The notes: generated by a model not told the origin, from the sequence alone. DNA of 64,000 nucleotides from Perilla frutescens (GCA_026008535.1 BRKX01000009.1:44017001-44081000); one strand, 5' to 3'. Shown: positions 33,715 through 45,547, counted from the stretch's first letter. Numbers and translations are program-made.

Positions 33715-35457
33715 TCATTTGCCTTTGTGCGTCTCAGCTAGCTGATCATGAGTTGATCTGGTGAATCCTTTTAGGATTCCTTTATCACTGGGTTGAGCAA
33801 CTGCCTTTCCTTTCTCTAAGGCAGTGAACTTGCTGTATCCTAGCCCTGTGCTACTGGTTCCAATTCTCTGATGATTCAATATCTCATCTAGAGTTTGAGA
33901 TCCATTTTTAAACTCCAGAGTTACTTTTTCTCTCTCATGGATCTCTTGCTTGAGTTTTTGATTCTCAGCTTCTAGATCGACAGTTCTCAATTTCAACTTT
34001 TCAAATTCCACAAACTAAGATTCAAGATAATTCATTCTTTCCTGATCAATGCTCAGTTTTCTAACTCTATTTCTCAGTTCATTATTTTCATATTTCAATT
34101 CAACATGCAAGCATGATATTGAAGCTAATTGATCTTCTAGCATCATAAGTTTCATATCAAGTTCATTACTAGAGACAATTGCTTCATTAATATGATAGAA
34201 GGAGGTTTGAGAATCAGTTTTACTAACCTCTTCATCATTGTCAGCCATGAGGCAAAATAATGCTTCATCATCTAAGCTGTAGCCGTCAGAATCAATTCCA
34301 TATGAATAGTCCAAATCGTTTAACACGGCATTCTCGTAGTTTGCAATCATTGCTTTTCTTTTGAAGAAGCTTCTCCTTACTTTGGCCTTCTTGTCTTCAG
34401 AGAGTTCTGGACATTCATATCTGTAATGCCCTTGTTTGTGGCAGTGAAAGCATTCTCCTAGATTTCGATTTCCACCCCTGAATGGTTCAGCTGGTCGTTC
34501 AACTGGTTGATGAGTTCTCTCATCTTTTGGGACTTCATCAGTTTGAGGTGGAACTGATTGTTTGTCCCTGACTTTCTTCAGCTTTTCTAACAACCTGGTA
34601 ACTGACTGAATTTGTTCATTGATGTCTTCAGTCAGGTTCTCCTACTTTTCGGTTGTGTCTCTCTTTCATTCGGATGAAGATCCGCCTTGATTCTCTTTGG
34701 CTGGTGAGCTCCTGGGCCGAAAGTTGTTCCTTCCTCGAGTATCTCTAAACCGGTTCCTTTCATCATAGAAGGTTGCATCTTGCGCTGATGATGTTGATGC
34801 TTCCTTCTTCCGGTTTAGGCTGTACTCATGAGCTTTGAGAGAGCCAAACAATTCTATGGGGGTGATGCTGTTCAGATTTCTTGATTCTTTTGTAGCTATC
34901 ACTTTCATGTCTCATTCTTTAGTGAGATTATCCAAAACTTTGGAGTTCATCTCAGAATTGGGATAGCTTCTTCCCAGATTAGTCATCTCACTAATGATGT
35001 CTAGAAATCTGGTTTCAAGGATTGAGATGGACTCTTCTGGCTGCATTTTGAAGGACTCGTATCTGTCGATTGCCAGTTGGAGCTTGTTTCCTATGATGGC
35101 TTCGGACTCTTGGCATAGATCTGCTAGTAAGTCCCATATCTCCTTGGCAGTTGTACAATTCTTTGTGTCCTTTATTCTGTCTTCATCTAGAGTTTGAAAT
35201 AGTGCAGCTTGAGCAACAAACTCTAGATTCTTCAACTTCTTCTCTTCGCTGGTGAGAAGATTAGTTGGCTTTGGGATCCTGGCTGGTTGATTGATATCGA
35301 CTATGTGAGCGTCATTGTCCATCATGATAATGATTGGACCATCTTCAATAACTTCCCACATGTTCTCATGGATCGAGCAGAGATGCGCCTTCATTCTCCT
35401 GCTCCAATTATCATAATTCTCAACTGAAAATAAAGGTAGCTTATGGTTTCCCATAGC
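33715..35457 (-). pseudogene. gag: R2 gag, one frame with three stops
   Basis: Begins MGNHKLPLFSVENYDNW at 35457, as in R1. One frame covers about 580 codons with stops at 34912, about 34664 and about 34013. The UBN2-like capsid region comes first, then the zinc knuckle CFHCHKQGHYRYEC at about 34457-34416 with all four ligands kept (C, C, H, C). A coiled-coil-like Leu/Glu region and a Ser/Gln-rich tail follow. No frameshift was seen. The stop at 34912 is at the same codon as the R1 stop at 1611. Gag would package element RNA. Confidence 0.92.
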
Positions 35458-35529
35458 TTGAAATATTAGCACAGATAAGTAGATCTGATTCAGTTGATCT
35501 GCAGAAATGGTTGATCCTTAGAATCAACC

Positions 35530-35541
35530 GCTCTAATACCA
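35530..35541 (-). other. R2 primer binding site (one mismatch)
   Basis: Reads TGGTATTAGAGC on the minus strand, two bases from the LTR end; one C-to-T change from the initiator Met-tRNA site in R1. Confidence 0.9.
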
Positions 35542-35543
35542 CT

Positions 35544-37283
35544 TGTTGGTCCCGGGCGAGTCGATATCAGTTTAGGAGGGGTGAATAAACTGATTAAAAA
35601 CTTTACTTCAAATGCGGAATGATAAGGGCCCTTGACTCGCTTAGTAACTTATCTATGCACAATTCGGTTGAGCACTTTGGACAGCTTGAGTGCAGATTAT
35701 GTGAGCTTGTGTACAGTTCAAAGATATGCAAATAATCAAATCAGTACAGCACACAGACAATTTATAGAGGTTCGAAGTCTCAAACTTCTACGTCCTCTCT
35801 TCCTTCCGCAGAAGGGCAACTCCACTATATAACTTGAGTTTCTTTACAAATTACACAATGAAGGACAGTTGGCTGAACCTGGTAACTGCTCGCTACCTAA
35901 GCGGGTCGATGGCTCATACTTGTAGTCTCTAACTGCTCGCTAGGGAGGTAGGTTCTATTGACGTCTTTACAAGGTTTTAGATCTCTTTCAATCTTCAAGA
36001 GGTTAGTCTTGAACAAGATATACCAACTGATGTGCTCCTTCAATTGAGTTGGGTAGTTGATCGGTGTATTGCTGGAACTGAGAAGGTTGCTCTGGCTGGA
36101 TTATCAACAGCTAGTTGAATGCTTTGACTCTGTGAATTCTTCTTCTCAGTTGGACTCTCGCAGTTTTAGAAAATGCTGAACTTGAGCTATGTGGGAGGGA
36201 GAAAGAAAGCTCTGTTTAAGATAACTTGAATGAAGGCTTCAAGAATGAAGGTTGCGAAAAGTCTCGAAAGTCTCTTGAAAACTTTGCTTCACTCGTCTTT
36301 TATAGAGGAGTGATTTTTGTGACCGTTGAGTTCCATTGATCGGTAGCTCTATTGGTTCATCAATGGCAGATGGTCTTTGTTGGAGCTTTTTGTTGAAGTA
36401 GCCATTGTTTTGCTAATCGATCTCTGTTGGATATTTGATTCCAGTAGCCGTTGCTTTGCCAATCGATCTCTGTTGGATATTTAATTCCAGGATCTCCATT
36501 GGAGCATTTATTCCAAGATCTTCATTTTGAGTTATTAACTCCAGGACTCTCTGGCTGGCAGTTCTGAGCTCCAGTTTAGCAAGTTTGAGTTTCAGTTGGC
36601 AGTTCTGAGCTTGTCTGCTCAGTTCGGCTATTACTCTTTTTGGCAGTTCTGAGCTTGTCTGCTTAGTTTGGCTACTACTCCAATTGACAGTTCTGAGCTT
36701 CTTCCTCCAGTTCGACTGATCTCAAGTTGTTGAATGCCTTGTCAGTTCGACTATTCTTTTTTGAGCTTTCTTGTCAGCTTGACTGATCACAAGCTGTTAG
36801 CTAGCTTGTCAGTTTGACTGATCTTTCTCAAGCTTCCTTGTCAGATGTTTGCTTGTTTTCTCCTACAAGCTGGCTGACTTCAGTTCTGGCCTTTGATTGA
36901 TTCGTCTGTTTACTTCAGTTCAGCTGAAGTTATGTTTGGCCATTAGCTGGATACTTCCAGTCTTCAGCTTAAACTGATCTCTTATCAGTTTCTTCAATCT
37001 TTGTCGATTTTTCTCTGAGCTCAGCTGACTTAGCTGTCAGTTTGTTTCGACTGGTTCGTCTCTTTGAACCCTCTGTTGAATTAAGTTCTGACCGGTTTGC
37101 GTATCCTTCCAGCTGGTTGACCATGCTCCAGTTGGGTTGACTCTAGCTTCAGTTGAGTTCCTTCTTGAGGCTCTGGATTGGTTAGCTCAGATCTACAGCT
37201 TGGATTTTGGTCAGTTTTTTTAGAATAGTTTTGACATCTCATCAAAACCTTATCTAGGGGTTCTTTGATAGTTTTTCCTAATA
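35544..37283 (-). repeat. R2 5' LTR (1740 bp)
   Basis: On the minus strand it runs from TATTAGGAAAAAC to GGGACCAACA and adjoins the PBS. It has CCTCTATAAA at 35761-35770 and 44-bp tandem repeats at 36596-36710. It is homologous over its length to the non-inserted parts of 22919-27312 and recognisably related to the R1 LTR, especially its last 50 bases. Confidence 0.93.
36596..36710 (-). repeat. 44-bp tandem repeats in R2 LTR (5' copy)
   Basis: Two and a half copies of ttggcagttctgagcttg..., period 44, in the presumed U3 region; each unit holds cagtt and tgagctt words. Confidence 0.8.
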
Positions 37284-37680
37284 TCTTCTCTCTCCTCCTC
37301 TCCTTTGCACCTCCGCCGTATAGCCCTGCCTCTGCATCCCTCTCTCCGTCACTGAGTTTCCCTCACCACCGCCACCCTGCCTCCACCGCAGATGCTCACC
37401 CGCCACCACCGCAGATGCTCCTCAGCGAGAAGAGGTCCCCCTCTCCTCTCTTCTCTGTCTCTCGGTTCTCTTCCTCTCTCTTTCTTTCTCCGCCTCTCTC
37501 CATCTTTGCCCCTCTCTTTGCCTCTCTGCTCTTCTCTCTCCCTCCCTCTCTATCTGCCTCATTCTCTCTCTGCCTCTTTGCTTATCTCTCTCTATCTCTC
37601 TCCCTCTCCATCCCTTTCTCTCTGTCCGTCTCTCTCTTTCGAAAAATCTACCTCTCGAATGTGTGTGTGTGTGTGTTAAT
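37284..37680 (+). repeat. CACTA leader: C/T-rich low-complexity tract
   Basis: Strongly pyrimidine-rich, with (CT)n-like runs (37430-37650) and a short (TG)n. It continues the C/T-rich sequence left of R2 (22780-22918), so R2 inserted in this leader. Ser/Leu-rich ORFs here (37265-37690) reflect composition only. Confidence 0.75.
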
Positions 37681-39022
37681 TTTTTTATAATTTGATGTAT
37701 TATTGTTAGATTAGGTGTTAGTATATGTATTATTATTGTTTGTTTAGGTTGGATTAGGTGTTTAGTAGAGATGATAATTTGGATGAATGTGTAAGTTTAG
37801 TTTAGTTTAGTTTAGGTTGGTTATTGTTAGTTTATCTTTATGTTTGTGTTTGTTTATGTGTTCAATTATATTAGATGATATGTGTGTGTGTGTGTGTGTT
37901 TTTTTTTTTGTTTATGTTTGTGTGTTAGTGAATTTGAGTTTTTTTTAATTTTTTTCTCTAACTATGTTGTAGTTATAAGAGATCGAGCTTCAAAGTTCAT
38001 ATTGAAGAATTTCTCGAGTAGATCCATATATATACTTCCACATAGAGAAAGATAAGTAATTTTTATGTTTGATTAATTAATTATTAGTATTGTTTAATAT
38101 TGTAATTATATATATATGATGTTAGTTGTAAGTTGTTATGTAAACTAGCTACATATTATGCAAGTTGATATGTATGCTCGATATAATAAGTATGGTTGAT
38201 ATTATAATTTCAAAATTCTTTTAAGTATGCTAGACAATTATTTATAATTAATTATATGTATGCTTTACAATTTTGATTGTTTAATGGGATGAGGGCCCCT
38301 TGATCCCTCTTTATTAACTGTTTAAGATTTTATGGGATGAGGACCCCTGGATCCCTCTTTATAATTATGAATTATTGGTGTTGTTGGCATTGAATTGTTG
38401 ATTTTATTGGTATTGATTAATTACTCACTTAGTAGTGGAACATAGATCAATTAGCATAAAGTCGAGAACTTGGTACTATGATTTTCACAAAGGTGTTGTT
38501 TAATTTTGAATTTTTCTTTATCAATTATTGATTGAATTGGTGACATTTGTTGGTTTTGTTGTTGGTATTAATTGATTAACTAGATGAACATAGCTCAATT
38601 AGCGTAGAGTCGATAACTTGGGACTAGGATTTTCACATAGGTGTTGACGAAATTTTGAATTTTTTTATCAATAATTGATTGAATTGTTGGCATTTTTTAG
38701 TTTTGTTGTTGGTATTGATTGATTAACTAGATAAACATAGATCAATTAGTGTAGAATCGAGAACATGGGACTAGGATTTTCACATAGATATTGCCGAAAT
38801 TTTTAAATTTTTTTATCAATAATTGATTGAATTGTTGGCATTTGTTGGTTTTGTTGTTGGTATTGATTGATTAACTAGATGAACATAGATCAATTAGCGT
38901 AGATTCGAGAACTTGGGACTATGATTTTCATATAGGTGCTGCCAAAATTTTGAAAATTTTCTTTTAATTTTATTCGAAACTCATTTGATTAGATAAGTTT
39001 TCAACCAGCTTTTCATCTAACA
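37681..39022 (+). other. CACTA region upstream of tnp2 gene
   Basis: T-rich, intron- or leader-like, with no coding motif. Two ~55-base copies of gggatgagg...ccctgatccctctttat type lie at about 38286-38365, followed by the 148-bp tandem array. Confidence 0.6.
38375..38955 (+). repeat. 148-bp tandem repeat, four copies
   Basis: The anchor tcgagaactt/tcgataactt falls at 38462, 38610, 38757 and 38905, spacings 148, 147 and 148. Each unit includes ttgttggtattgattgatta, atagatcaattag and gattttcacatagg. Confidence 0.92.
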
Positions 39023-41169
39023 ATGAGTGTTAATCGTGATTGGATGTACAAACGATATGGGGCTAATGGGTGTTTAAATCTGAATTTCCTGAATGGACTT
39101 GAAAGCTTTATCAAATTTGTTGTTAGTCGGCCTGCGTTCATGGATAGAGATAAAATTAAGTTTTCGTGTCATAGATGTGATAATATTCTTTTTTAAATCA
39201 ATACACGGTTTGGTTGCACATTGGGAAGTATGGGTTTGTGAAAAATTATCACGTCTGGAGGTATCAAGGATAAATAGTAGAGACTGTGACTACAGCTACG
39301 AATTTTAGGCGGGAGACTGTATCAAATGCGTACCATCAAATGGTCTTTGATGCTGGTGGTCCAGATCTTTACATGGATAACAGTATAGACCATCAGATTC
39401 TGGAGGAGCCTCCTAACCCAGAAGCACAAAAATTATATAACATGTTGAATGTTGCAGATAAAGAGTTGTGGCCTGACTGTCAGACGCATTCACAATTATC
39501 ACTTGTGGCTTGTTTCATGAATTTGAAGTCTAAGAACAATATGTCACAAAAGTCTGAGAACAATATGATCAGATTACAAAATTAATGAAAGAGATAGTGC
39601 CTGAGAATAACTTAGTCACAGACAATTTCTATACCACAAAGAAATTATTATGCGGTATGAGATTACCAGTAGAGAAGATTGACTGTTGCTTCAAAAATTA
39701 CATGATCTTTTGGGCGGGAGACAGTGGATTGTTAGAATGTAAGTTCTGTGGCCATCCTCGATACAAGAGTCGAGAAAATGAGAAGGGGGAGAAAAAAGTA
39801 GCTCATAAGAAGATGTACTATTTTTCTCTCACTCCTCAACTGTAGAGATTGTATGCATCTAACGCCACAACTGCTGAAATGCATTGCCATGCATCATCAG
39901 TTGATGATGGGGTGATGCGTCATCCAACAGATTTTGTTGCTTGGAAGCATTTGAATGAAAAATTTCCCGATTTGCAGCCGAAATTTGTAACATTAGGTTG
40001 GGTCTTTCTATAGATGGTTTCCAACCTTTCAAGCAATCAGGTTAGCAATATTCCTCATGGCCCATTATAATGACACCCTATAATCTTCCACCTTGGATGT
40101 GCATGAAGGAACAGTACATGTTCCTTACAATGTTGGTGCCCGGACAGCGCATTCCGAAAGAAAAACTTGATGTATTGCAGCCACTGATATCAGATTTGAT
40201 ACAATTATGGGATGTGGGTGTCGACACATATGATGTGTCATTGAAGTAGAATTTTAAGATGCGAGCAGCTCTAATATGGACGATTAATGATTTCTCTGCC
40301 TACTCTATCTTGTCTGGCTGGAGTACTGCTGGAAGGTTGGCTTATTCGTATTGTATGACGGATTTAAATGCTTTTACACTAGCTTGTAGTGGGAAGTAGT
40401 AGTGGTTTGACAATCATCGAAAATTCTTACCAGCCAACCATCCATTTCTTAAGAATAAAAGAGCATTCACCAAGAACAAGGTGGTTATTACAGAATCTCC
40501 AGAACTCAGATCAGGAATTGATCTTCTGTAAGAGATTGAGCTATTGGACTTGAAGAAGGTCACATAATTTGGAAGTTATGAAGTGAATCTCAGAGTTGGG
40601 AAAAATAGTGGGTGGAAGAAAAGGAGTATCCTTTGGGATCTGCCTTATTGGAGTTCATTATTGATTCGACATAATTTGGATGTCATGCATATTGAAAAGA
40701 ATGTGTTTAACAATCTATTTAACACGGTGATGAATGTCTCGGGGAAAATAAAAGATACTACCAAATCAAGAGAAAAATTGAATATCTATTACAATCGACC
40801 CGAATTAAAACCTAATGTCAGCACGGGCAAATACCCAAAGCCTCTTACATGCTTAACAAAGTCTATTACTGTTCCTATCTGAGTTTATCTTGAGCAAAAA
40901 GTGATTGGTGGGTCGTGTGTAAGATTAAAGATAGGTCTAATGTTGAACTCCCATAAGAGGCCTCAATCTCAAATATAGAAGTCCCGACTTTTCAAGATGA
41001 TAAATTAGATAATGATCGGCCTCCACTTCAGAGATTGATGATTCTGTTTTAGGTCATCTGAATGGAGGTGAGATAGAAATTGAGGATGATGGCGATGCAA
41101 AATAAGAAGACGAAGAAGAAGAGATCTTCACCGATGCAGATGGTGAAAGTGATAGTATAGATGATTAGT
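39023..41169 (+). pseudogene. CACTA tnp2-type transposase, degraded
   Basis: The start MSVNRDWMYKRYG at 39023 matches the transposase-associated N-terminal domain (zinc ligands FSCHRCDN), broken by TAA near 39195 and a frame change. Tnp2 (PF02992-like) segments follow: NAYHQMVFDAGGPD, EEPPNPEAQKLYNML and THSQLSLVA (39330-39510); NNLVTDNFYTTKKLLCG, KFCGHPRYKS and MYYFSLTPQL (39600-39843). Then come CMKEQYMFLTMLVPG and QPLISDLIQLWDVGVDTYD (about 40100-40235), LSGWSTAGRLAYSYCM (about 40312) and RHNLDVMHIEKNVFNN (about 40668-40715). An acidic tail ends near 41169. The usual downstream DUF4218/DUF4216 segments are missing. Several stops and frameshifts. Confidence 0.88.
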
Positions 41170-41261
41170 TGTGACATAAGTGAGCGCTAAATTGTTACAT
41201 TATTTTTGTGATGCTTTACATTAATTGTGTTTGTGCTAATTAACATCTTTTCTTAGATATA

Positions 41262-42746
41262 GATACCTAGAGGTGGTTTATTTGGCAGGAGAGGTAGTGC
41301 CAGCGAATCTAGCACTAGAGGTGATGCTAGTGGATCTGGCACCAGAAGCGGTGCCAGCGGATCATCCTCTTCATCCGGAGGCATTAATGCCTCCATAGGA
41401 GACCTACACATCGGGGAGTAGCCATCGTTTGATGAGTCAGCGACAGTAGCTCATCGTGATGGTCTAACTAGGGTGACTGTACGGGGATAGTACGTTTCGT
41501 ATTATTATTTATCATTAATTATATTTAAGTTGTCTAAAAAATTGGATAATTTATTATGTTGTTATTTGTAGGACTTTGATGCCATCTCACGAGTTATCGA
41601 CAGCCATGACTCAAATATTTAAGAAGTATATAGATTTGGCTGGCGTTTCTTGGAAGTCGGTGCCTGGAGCTACAAAGGAGCAATATTTTGAGGACTTCAG
41701 GGTATCATATATTTATTTTTCAAATTAAGTATTTAGTTAAAAAAATCAGTTGAATTACTAATGCTGCTTATTTTGTATGCAGAAATTGTTCACATGGGAG
41801 CCCTGTTTTGACGAGGTGGTGCGTAATCTATGGTTCTCGAAGGCGGCTGAGAGATATCAAGACATGATTCACACCATCAAGAAGAACAGGAACAGGAAGA
41901 GGTCAACATACATTCCTTTAGAGGTGTGGCCTGTTTGGATGGCCTACTAGGAGGCTGAGGAGACGAAGAAGAATGCTCGTATTGCTTCAGAGAACATGAG
42001 GTCTGAGCCTGATGGACTAAGGATGGACATGATCACACATAAGGAAGGGTCCAGATCTGCAGTGCAGCATGAAGATGATTTGGTAATTTATTATTTATAT
42101 ATCCAGTTATTTAAATTTATGCAATTCGTTTAAATGTGTTTAACCGTTTCCGTTTATGTTGTTTGAATAATAGCAGACCCAGGGACTCCCAGAAGAGCAG
42201 GTTGAGTTGGAACTATTTTTGAGACTCCATCGTGATAAGAATGGAGTCTTTACTGATAAGAAGAGCGAGCGCCTTGCTATAAGTATTTAATCTATAAATA
42301 ATCTCTATATATATACATAAGTTAACGACTTGTTGTGTTTAGGTGGAGGTATACGAACGGGCTACGGAGTTGAGCCAGTCAGTTCCAGGCACTGATGAGG
42401 TGCCTGAGGTGGATATGACCGTCCTTTATCTAGAAGCGCTCGAAGGGATGAACAAGAAGAAGCGTGTCTACATCACTGGATCTCGGTCGCACTTATACAG
42501 GGTGACAACAGCAGTAACAGTATCCTTTCAGGCGCCACCTCATAGCCCGTGTTTATGGAGGAGGCCTTTACTCAGTGTGTGGATGAGATATGGGCCCAGA
42601 TTCGAGATGAGGTAAGGCCCGAGATCCGGGACGAGGTTAGGACCGAGATAAAGCAACTGCAGTCACAGATGGAGGCCCAGATGCAAGCTAGGATGCAGGC
42701 CCAGATGGAGGCTCAGTGGGCCCAGATGTTCGCTAGATTTGGCTAG
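41262..42746 (+). pseudogene. CACTA second gene, Transposase_24-like, with introns
   Basis: The Gly/Ser/Arg-rich first exon (about 41262-41480) contains a stop at about 41419. Exons with plausible GT-AG borders follow: 41573-41701 (IFKKYIDLAGVSWKSVP), 41783-42082 (LFTWEPCFDEVVRNLW, then TYIPLEVWPVWMAYWE), 42177-about 42280 (FLRLHRDKNGVFTDKKSERLA) and 42343 onward (ERATELSQSVPG...YLEALEG, then GSRSHLY). The end (42549-42746) is a charged repeat region (EIRDEVR units, then MQARMQAQ units), probably coiled coil. The arrangement matches the Ptta/En/Spm companion protein (PF03004). An in-frame TAG (about 41948) and a frame change near 42540 break it. Confidence 0.85.
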
Positions 42747-42779
42747 CCACCAGAGTACTCCCCGCCCCCGCCATCTGAT

Positions 42780-43369
42780 CAGTGACATCGTATTTATATT
42801 TGAATAATTACATTTTATTTGTGAATTTGTGATTTAATATATTGGATTTTTAATATTAGTATTTTTAATATATTGTATTTTTAATATTAGTATTTCATTT
42901 ATGATATTCGATTTTAACTAATTTATATAATATGAAAATTAGAAAAAAAAATAGAAAAAAATAAAACTAGCGACGGATCACAATTCGGGGATTTAACGAC
43001 GGAATCATTTTCATCATTAAATCATTGCATTAGTTTAACGACGGATTATTGTCCGTCGCTACTAACGATAGATTCATTTTCGTGGTTAAATCATAGAGTC
43101 ACTTTAATGACGGATTGTTGTCCGTCGCTAGTCCACCGTGAATTCATCATCTGTCGCCAGCCGACTAACCGACGATGACACACAGAGGCGATGGATTATG
43201 CGTCGGTAATCCGTCGCTAATATAACGACAGATTACGATTCTGTCGCTAGGCGTGTATAACGATGAGATAATTAGCGACGGACCTAGTCCGTCACTAACA
43301 CCTTCTAGCGACGAAAATCTACTGTACATCGACGGAATAGTCCGTCGCTAGAACCCTTTTTTTATAGTG
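42780..43369 (+). repeat. CACTA 3' region and right subterminal repeats
   Basis: After an AT-rich stretch, 42968-43360 holds many copies of gcgacggat, aacgacgga and tccgtcgcta in both orientations, ending in cctttttttatagtg. The AAA duplication follows. Confidence 0.88.
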
Positions 43370-43932
43370 AAATAATAAATAAAAACTCAGTTTCATACTT
43401 CATTAAATGTTTTAATTGACATCATTCAAAACAAAGACAAAATTTCCTAATATACTTTTAATACATTATTTACATGTTACTAGTGCTAATATATTTTACA
43501 TTCTCATTAATTATATCCGGTCTTATATACATTTAAATATTTATTAAGATTTATTTAAGGATAAATGATAGCCCACACACCTTATATGGATGCAGTCTAT
43601 GTCGCAGTCATCTCACCAATTTTTATTATTTTTATTGATTTATGTTAATTTTATAATTATTTAATTATGGTTTATTCCACCTAGTTAGAATGTATAATTA
43701 TTTTTTAAATTTTAATTTTCATATTTTTAGTTAATAATTTATTTTTATGGTTGGTTATTCAATAATTATGATATATAATTTTTTAAAATTTTAATTCTTA
43801 GCAATAAATATTAATGAAGATTGAATATGTTATAATATTTTTTATATAATAAAAATTGATGAGATGATCATTACATAGGTGGTACCCACAACAGGATAAT
43901 GTGTGTATATTTACAGGATAATATTTTGTATT
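43370..43932. other. AT-rich spacer
   Basis: No ORF, RNA gene or defined element recognised. Confidence 0.6.
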
Positions 43933-44985
43933 CAATTTGTGCAAATAATATATCAAATTAACACTCTTTCAATACTTTTTCATTTAAGATATATATTGCA
44001 TATATTTATTTGAACAAAAATAGATAAAAAATACAAAAATATTTTTTATGCACATACAAGCTCTAATTATGTAACTGTCAGATATTGCTAATATGGGGCA
44101 ACAATATTGTTAATATCATATTACGCATGTTGCTAATATAAAACAAGTCAATTATTAATACAAACTTTAATTCTGTAACTATCAGACATTGTTAATATGA
44201 TTCGACAACGTTGCTAATATCATGTACGCATATTGCTAATATGAAACAAGTCAATTTCTAATATAAAATGATGATATCATTATATACATATTAATATGAA
44301 TATATAATCATGTTATTATGAAAACACATAGATGTAATTGGTTTGCTTAGTTATTTTTTCCTTTTCCCCTTCAATTTTAATTTTTTTTATACTTTATTTT
44401 ACACTTGTAATTTAGGATTCATCCTACCAAGTAAGGTTTATTACAATTTTTTAATAGTCATTTTTAGTTTTCAGTTATTAATTTTTTATTGTACTTTAGT
44501 TAATTTTACATTTATTATTTAGATTTTATCCTACCCAATTATAATTTATTAATTTTTTTTAGTATTTAATTTTCAATTTTTAGTTATAAATTTACTATTC
44601 TTGAGCTTTGTTTAATTTTCCACTTATTTTTTAGGGTTCATCATACTCAATTCAGATTTATTATATTTTTTAATGTTTATGTTAAAGTTGTTAGTTATTA
44701 ATGTACTATTTTAAATATTTTCCATACCATTATGAATATTTTATCATGCTATTATGAATGTTCGTTTACAATAACATTTATAAAATTAATTGAAATTATA
44801 GTTGTGTTATTTGCTCATAGTAGCATGTATATATGTTCACGATAGCATGTCATCTTAATCGTGTTAACATGACATGTATCGTACTAGTATGTCAGTTTTA
44901 TCCATATTAGCATGGCATACGGGTCATATTAACACACATTTTTGATATAATAATGTTGCTGATACGAAGACACACACACACACAC

Positions 44986-45025
<40 letters not shown>

Positions 45026-45547
45026 CCAATATGAAGATTTAAAATTGCTCATGATATGAAAATATATATTGCTAATATGAAGTTTTAATGTTGCCGACAA
45101 TATGAAGATTCAATTTTATCCGTGTTTATTCATAATAACATGATTATATATTCATATTAGTATGTATATATGTTCATAGTAATATGTATATATGTTAATA
45201 ATCACATCTTTTTATATTAATAATTGACTTGTTTCATATTAGCAACATTATTGAACCATATTAGTACTGTCTGATAGTCAGAATTAGAGCTTCTATTAAT
45301 AATTGACATGTTTAATATTAGCAAGATGCACACATGTTATTAGTAACATGCATAATATAATATTAGCAATGTTGTTGAACCATGTTAGTAATATTTAATA
45401 GTTACAGAATTAGAGTTTGTATGTGTATATAAAACGTTTTTTATATTCTTCCATATATTTTTATTCGAACAAAGATATGCAATATTCATCTTAAATGAAA
45501 GAACATGAAAAAATAACTTTACTTTGATATATTATTTGTGCAAATTG
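43933..45547. mobile_element. Non-autonomous element with ~400-bp inverted repeats
   Basis: The left arm (43933-about 44335) and right arm (about 45125-45547) are imperfect reverse complements, starting caatttgtgcaaataat / caatttgcacaaataat. The arms are full of ttgctaatatgaa words. The interior has a tandem repeat (44400-44705) and a (CA)n(TA)n tract (44970-45021). No transposase was found and no convincing target duplication, so the superfamily is open (foldback or Mutator-like). Confidence 0.75.
44400..44705. repeat. ~108-bp imperfect tandem repeat, three copies
   Basis: The anchor ttaggattcatcctacc and its variants recur near 44411, 44518 and 44629, each followed by attaattttt and ttttagtt words. 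Confidence 0.7.

Larger units (their letters stand above)
22919..37283 (-). mobile_element. R2: non-autonomous copia element of the R1 family (gag plus accessory ORFs, no pol)
   Basis: On the minus strand: 5' LTR (35544-37283), PBS, gag (35457-33715), then directly accessory ORFs A' (33451-32195), B' (31809-30004), C' (29403-27804), PPT and 3' LTR (22919-27312). LTRs, gag and accessory proteins are clearly homologous to R1. Protease, integrase, RT and RNase H are absent; only about 260 bases separate gag from A'. Flanks are tctta (left) and tcttc (right), a 4/5 match for a 5-bp duplication within the CACTA leader. It is a deletion derivative that would need pol in trans. Confidence 0.9.
22360..43369 (+). 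mobile_element. CACTA (En/Spm) DNA transposon, containing nested R2
   Basis: The right end read inward is CACTATAAAAAAAGGG and the left end is CATTACAAAAAG, a one-base change from CACTAC. The 3-bp duplication AAA flanks it (22357-22359 and 43370-43372). Both ends are followed by subterminal repeats of CGACGGA/TCCGTCG type. Two genes on the plus strand (39023-41169 and 41262-42746) encode tnp2-like and Transposase_24-like proteins. Minus the 14.4 kb R2 insertion, the element is about 6.6 kb, short for an autonomous CACTA. Confidence 0.9.

Noticed and set aside
37265..37690. 141-codon Ser/Leu/Pro-rich plus-strand ORF
   Set aside because: Composition-driven by CT-rich DNA, spans the R2 LTR/CACTA boundary and has no domain.
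38375..38955. CRISPR-like array
   Set aside because: The four 148-base units are contiguous without unique spacers and lie in a plant transposon.
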